Shown here piece after piece: positions 50,301 through 53,058 of a DNA stretch of 53,058 bases. Positions within the stretch are counted from its first letter, which is position 1. Each line of letters opens with the position of its first letter. Both the position numbers and the translations under genes were made by a program. The DNA is taken from positions 1-53,058 of IMG/VR virus record IMGVR_UViG_3300035190_000328. One strand, 5' to 3'. The notes below the pieces were generated by a model. It was given only the letters and a program-made list of their open reading frames with translations, was not told the DNA's origin and searched no databases. The stretch is from a virus.

Positions 50301-52596
50301 TACTATTAATTATCTTTGACATTTCTTTAGAATAGGCTTCTGGGCCTTGCAAAGCAGATTTATATAAATCTAATACTTGATTTTTATATAAACTTAACCC
50401 TGCTAAATCTTCATAAGCATCTTTTAATTTAACAGCATCATGGGGAGCTATAATATTTTTATCTATAGCTTTCTGAAGAACTTCAGTTAACTCTTTTAAT
50501 TTATTATAAGATTCTTTTGGGTTGCTTAACTTTAATAAAGCTAATGGCATATTAGCAGTATTAACTTTATCCCCAAAAAATTCTTTTATCTTAGCTATTT
50601 CAGGAATCTCTTCTTCATAGTTACTTAGTAAGTCTGTTAATATAGGACTTACTTCTTGCATAACCTTAGACATTCTACCAGTAGCTTCTTCTACTGAAGC
50701 TAATTTAGAAGCTAAATCTACAGTAGCATCTTCTCCTATAACATTATGCAGGGGTTTTACAATTTCCCAAGCTCTTTTTATTTTAGGAAGGTATTCTTTT
50801 AAATCTTTTTGATTTTTAGAAATCTGTTCTATTAAATCTGTATCAGATATATCTAAATTATCTATATCTGTACCATCTTGATTTTTCTGTTTTAATAAAT
50901 CTCTTATTTCTGCTGGAGTAAATTCTGTTTGCATTAAGTCTAAGAAATCTTTTTCTTTTCCTAAATCTAAAGCAGTTATATAATCAACAGCTATTTTTTG
51001 AGCTTCTAATGCTTTGGCTTTACCTATATTACCTTTTTTATATTCATCTTCAATATCTCTATCAAAAGATGTACCTGCTATAAAAGCTTTTAGTTGACTT
51101 TCTTTTCCAGTATTTCTTTTATAAATTTCATTTAAAATCCTACCAGCCTCTTCCCCCATTTTCTTTTTTTCTTGAAAATCTCTTCTGGCTTCAAATATAC
51201 CACCAGTCATTTCAAGACTTCTTTTACCAGTTTCCTGATTTTTCTTTATATTAGGTAAGCCTAGCCCACCCATCAAAGCTCCTATAGCAAATTGTTCAGC
51301 AGCTTCTCCACCTAACCAAGTTTTACCTTGTTGATTTTGAAAAGTATCCTGAATAACATCTAAAAATGAATTTGTTAATGCTGCAAAATCTTTTTTACCT
51401 TGAGTATCTTGAGATCTTTCAGCATAAGTTTTAGCTAGTTTATTAATTTTATACTGCCCCCATTCTTCAAAACCTTCTCTTAAAGCTCCTTTAGAATACC
51501 CAAAACCATAACCTAATGCTTTTCTAAAAGCATTTTGCTCTACTTTTTTAAATCCAGTACTAGGATCTAGTATATAACTTTTAGCTCCTTTTCTTAAAGC
51601 TTGGTTAATAGTATTTCCTTTGGCAAAAGCTCCTTTAAATTGCCCATAATTAGAAGCCATAAGGATAGCCATATTTCCTAAAAAATCTACATTACCCGCA
51701 GTTCTAGCTATACTATCAGCATCTTTTTCAGAATACCCTTTAGCTATTAAATCATCATAAGATTCATTATATGTACTATTAGCTTCAGTTTTAGATTCTG
51801 ATATAGCTGCAATACCAGAACCTAGTAATTGTCTTCCTAAATTAGTAGATTCTTTCCCTAATGAAGCTATTTGTGCAGCTCCTCTACCCATATAAGCTAA
51901 TCCTTCTCCAGCTTTAGCATATCCAATACCTCTTTTAGCAACATTAGTAGAAATTTTACCTAATGTACTAAGATTTTTAGCCTCTTCTCCTGCTAATGCA
52001 AGAGCTTTAGCTCCTTTAGTAGCTAACATAGCATCACCTAATCCCATAGTAGCTATAGTACCTAAAAAAGTACCTGCTGCAAAGCCTGTTGATTCTAAAG
52101 CACTTCCCCAAAAATTAGCATCATCTAAATTTTCGTACCAGTTATTATCTTGATATTCTTGAGTTTGGTAATTAGGTAAAGCTTTATCAGCATAATCTTC
52201 TAATTTAGATAAACCATTAGATAGTGGGTCTTTCCAAAACCCAGATAAAAATCCTGTAGTAGGGTCATTATCTAATAAATTAGCAGCACCTGAACCTAAT
52301 GAGCTTAGTAACCCTACTGTAGTATTTAGAAAAGATGTTCCTAATTTAACAGTACCTTTTAATAAACTATTAGCTAATTTATCAGGTACTGATTGATTTA
52401 AAGCTAATAATTCAGCAGGATCAGTTATAGGATAAGCTTGATTTATATATCCTTTATCTTTTACTCTATCAAGTAATTCTACTCTATCTGAATCTACAGA
52501 ACTGCTTTGAGGCAATCCTTTAGTAGATAAAACTGAAAAAGCTGAAGCTGGTTTTTCAGCATTTTTATTTATTACACTAAATATAGATGGCCTCAT
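47299..52596 (-). CDS. giant-operon protein A, 1765 aa, with zincin motif
   Basis: Residues 1-450 have Gly/Ala-rich hydrophobic segments (TGFAAGTFLGTIATMGLGDAMLA near 170-195; EQFAIGALMGGLGLP near 435-450) of the kind seen in phage ejection proteins that cross the envelope. Helical regions rich in charge follow (570-760). Near the C-terminus FVIEHEYQHSLLSFEEF holds H1382-E-Y-Q-H1386, a zinc metallopeptidase signature, so it may process virion proteins or be self-cleaved. A coiled-coil segment (RQKQVEQKQRDKRLEELKKLKQAELD) comes after. ATG 52596 lies 2 nt from the previous gene's TAA. Function by analogy with crAss-like giant genes. Confidence 0.75.
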   Translation of the reverse strand: MRPSIFSVINKNAEKPASAFSVLSTKGLPQSSSVDSDRVELLDRVKDKGYINQAYPITDPAELLALNQSVPDKLANSLLKGTVKLGTSFLNTTVGLLSSLGSGAANLLDNDPTTGFLSGFWKDPLSNGLSKLEDYADKALPNYQTQEYQDNNWYENLDDANFWGSALESTGFAAGTFLGTIATMGLGDAMLATKGAKALALAGEEAKNLSTLGKISTNVAKRGIGYAKAGEGLAYMGRGAAQIASLGKESTNLGRQLLGSGIAAISESKTEANSTYNESYDDLIAKGYSEKDADSIARTAGNVDFLGNMAILMASNYGQFKGAFAKGNTINQALRKGAKSYILDPSTGFKKVEQNAFRKALGYGFGYSKGALREGFEEWGQYKINKLAKTYAERSQDTQGKKDFAALTNSFLDVIQDTFQNQQGKTWLGGEAAEQFAIGALMGGLGLPNIKKNQETGKRSLEMTGGIFEARRDFQEKKKMGEEAGRILNEIYKRNTGKESQLKAFIAGTSFDRDIEDEYKKGNIGKAKALEAQKIAVDYITALDLGKEKDFLDLMQTEFTPAEIRDLLKQKNQDGTDIDNLDISDTDLIEQISKNQKDLKEYLPKIKRAWEIVKPLHNVIGEDATVDLASKLASVEEATGRMSKVMQEVSPILTDLLSNYEEEIPEIAKIKEFFGDKVNTANMPLALLKLSNPKESYNKLKELTEVLQKAIDKNIIAPHDAVKLKDAYEDLAGLSLYKNQVLDLYKSALQGPEAYSKEMSKIINSNKGSFDERINDSLVAKLSDYYDVTSLDTIEEPVYLYSKANEEAYTLQTIDGKPVLTTHSGKQIPLTPEFIASNPDLEALRDEAAFGRLSEFYLAREKAKQANEQPDRISGETFEGGVDVTDIIQTPVLLTAEQISSYNQSPKPPIWIGYGKTSGDQTAQNSESSKRWYAFINNTSLKDLIENHKLLVITPDNPLQGVDFYVGASQVQDNLTDSEALKGNRLTTIAVVVDNEGNPILDDSGLPVYTPLHESSWDGFSYPEFKDNETKQKQALALARSQYNAFQQTLLANNAKGTKTLLPITGRSKGVQGELKSLPANTATGLDINTIELVLYTEKTPGIIRVGESQIQATPGNVYTYNAIGDPLSTFKNTLSPTDALAAFELIKGVLSGSKETIKGKSYRDVLEELVNVGQNAKYPSYSLYFTKAGAVNIGGNFYNNVDSLEESKDTILQSLANKVYNINNKLLNSKTSYEAVTMQGDKLITKSYPSYKHYLLSEENRTKSEIPLLVKANLDGENINRYLTFNLNSPIAKGEKVIEKPYKGIKIVNTANIITQTGEIGAANYDRKTNTISLNRNFLKQKFTEKAWVNSRTQKDGSKSIPLPENIFNSYQEFENFVIEHEYQHSLLSFEEFKKLQGENKTIGNYEDEINKRALSVLNFIKETSVNNKESVKKQIAEYRAAEEEEVKKIIPNIDDYKVDGVINKDKVLEGIENNYNEIIEKEGLNILAPIVLDERGLSSQEIQEVRQKQVEQKQRDKRLEELKKLKQAELDAYNEIYDRYDKLITEATKGTSTEGSTEAKKAEIERRINNLPDNLLFITHITSKGNAINIYNDNLLMPAGVSSTTGIVNKEQLKQILFDLAEGKSPHRGYLDLFLGAIDRTTLENTNGKTLQDKLENYLDENFIEDVAKTQLPSSLNIGYFTDGVLNTKYDAELAALETKAEASQVSNPLLSEYKALKNKVNPRAKSRGNQVISQLSKQFDEKYPNFVDNLLETNTDFDRICS

Positions 52597-52598
52597 AC

Positions 52599-53058
52599 TT
52601 ATTTATTAAATAATAAACTTTCTCCTAAATCTTTTTTAACTGCACTTAAACTTGTGTATTTAGAAGTTACCCCACCATTAGAAACTATATATTCTTTACC
52701 TACCCTTTCAATTTTAAAATCTTCTCCTCCAATTTTTATATCAGTTTGCCCATAAGTATCTAAATCTCTAAAATTAGAATCCAACCCATTATTTTCAAGA
52801 TATATATTAGTTAGACCTATAATACCTGCTTCTTGCTGAGTAATATCAGGACTTTTAATTAAATTGGTAAACATACCTTCTAATACAGGAGATTTTTCTT
52901 TATTCATTTTAATTTTTTCTTCTGTAAAAACAGTAGGACCATCTTTAGTTTTTTTAGTTTCTACATTTAAATATACATTTCCATCAGCATCTATTTTAAA
53001 ATGGGTTGTCTCTGGAGTAATTGAATAATAGCCTTTGTATTTTTCTCCTAAAGGAATG
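52599..53058 (-). CDS. C-terminal part of a minus-strand giant-operon protein (5' end beyond window)
   Basis: Although an ATG at 52907 gives a 102-residue ORF, the same frame is open upstream to the edge of the window (codons such as ITPETTHFKIDADGNVYLNVETK), so at least about 152 C-terminal residues are visible and the true start lies outside. Beta-rich then mixed, ending ESLLFNK with TAA, two bases before the 1765-aa gene start. Most likely another structural or virion protein of the same operon. Confidence 0.7.
   Translation of the reverse strand, partial: IPLGEKYKGYYSITPETTHFKIDADGNVYLNVETKKTKDGPTVFTEEKIKMNKEKSPVLEGMFTNLIKSPDITQQEAGIIGLTNIYLENNGLDSNFRDLDTYGQTDIKIGGEDFKIERVGKEYIVSNGGVTSKYTSLSAVKKDLGESLLFNK

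Noticed and set aside
32858-52596. TAG or TGA recoding in the giant genes
   Set aside because: The giant frames are open under the standard code; the 220-aa gene ends TAG, and read-through would hit TGA after one codon. Other plus-strand genes also use TAG as stop, so no recoding is suggested.
1-53058. Integrase, transposase, CRISPR array or rRNA
   Set aside because: No tyrosine/serine recombinase motif, DDE transposase pattern, repeat-spacer array or rRNA-like conserved sequence was seen in any frame or strand.

Overview
The window is a 53 kb piece of a large, AT-rich, tailed-phage genome that most resembles a crAss-like phage (order Crassvirales), so the likely host is a Bacteroidota bacterium. 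The case rests on gene content and layout. A rightward replication and repair block carries a family A DNA polymerase, SF2 helicase, DnaB-like helicase, Sak4-like ATPase, TOPRIM primase, RusA-like resolvase, PD-(D/E)XK nuclease and uracil-DNA glycosylase. It converges on a leftward block of giant ORFs, one of which carries the DFDVD signature of the crAss/YonO-type RNA polymerase. Start codons usually follow A-rich leaders and not Shine-Dalgarno sequences, as is usual in Bacteroidota. No integrase, transposase, CRISPR array or rRNA was seen. TAG works as an ordinary stop here, and the giant ORFs are open under the standard code, so there is no sign of recoding.

Layout. 1-3.44 kb: tail end of a gene, an A-tract/C-rich patch, a few small genes, and a long stretch dense in RNA structure (long-armed stem-loops, one tRNA-like sequence and a tmRNA). 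3.44-9.1 kb: small unknown genes, two larger accessory proteins, a dNMP kinase, a tRNA-Arg and several terminators. 9.7-11.6 kb: a cassette of small genes with visibly higher GC content. 12.0-24.0 kb: the replication, recombination and repair genes, tightly packed with 1-20 nt overlaps. 25.05-28.83 kb: a probable ubiquitin-like cassette (candidate beta-grasp protein, unknown protein, JAB/JAMM peptidase, ThiF/E1-like enzyme, protein with an SSB-like acidic tip). Its last four genes overlap and lie between two terminators. 28.9-32.85 kb: an atypical radical-SAM protein, a lipoprotein and many small proteins. A two-way terminator at 32.83-32.86 kb separates the two transcription directions.

32.86-53.06 kb (minus strand): six head-to-tail genes almost without gaps: a partial protein, a 1765-aa protein with a HEYQH zincin motif, a 159-aa ferritin-like protein, a 3171-aa polyprotein (polyvalent domain, zincin motif, RNA polymerase motif, SF1 helicase), a 220-aa protein and a 1263-aa protein. 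By analogy with studied crAss-like phages these are probably virion-packaged transcription and ejection proteins. The RNA polymerase would then transcribe the early genes on the plus strand, which replicate and repair the phage DNA.

The observations most worth following up are the phage tmRNA with an apparent 35-codon tag, the JAMM/E1 cassette, the RNA polymerase-helicase fusion, the ferritin-like gene inside the giant-gene operon, and the family of long-armed RNA stems near the left end. All homology statements are by eye; no searches were run.
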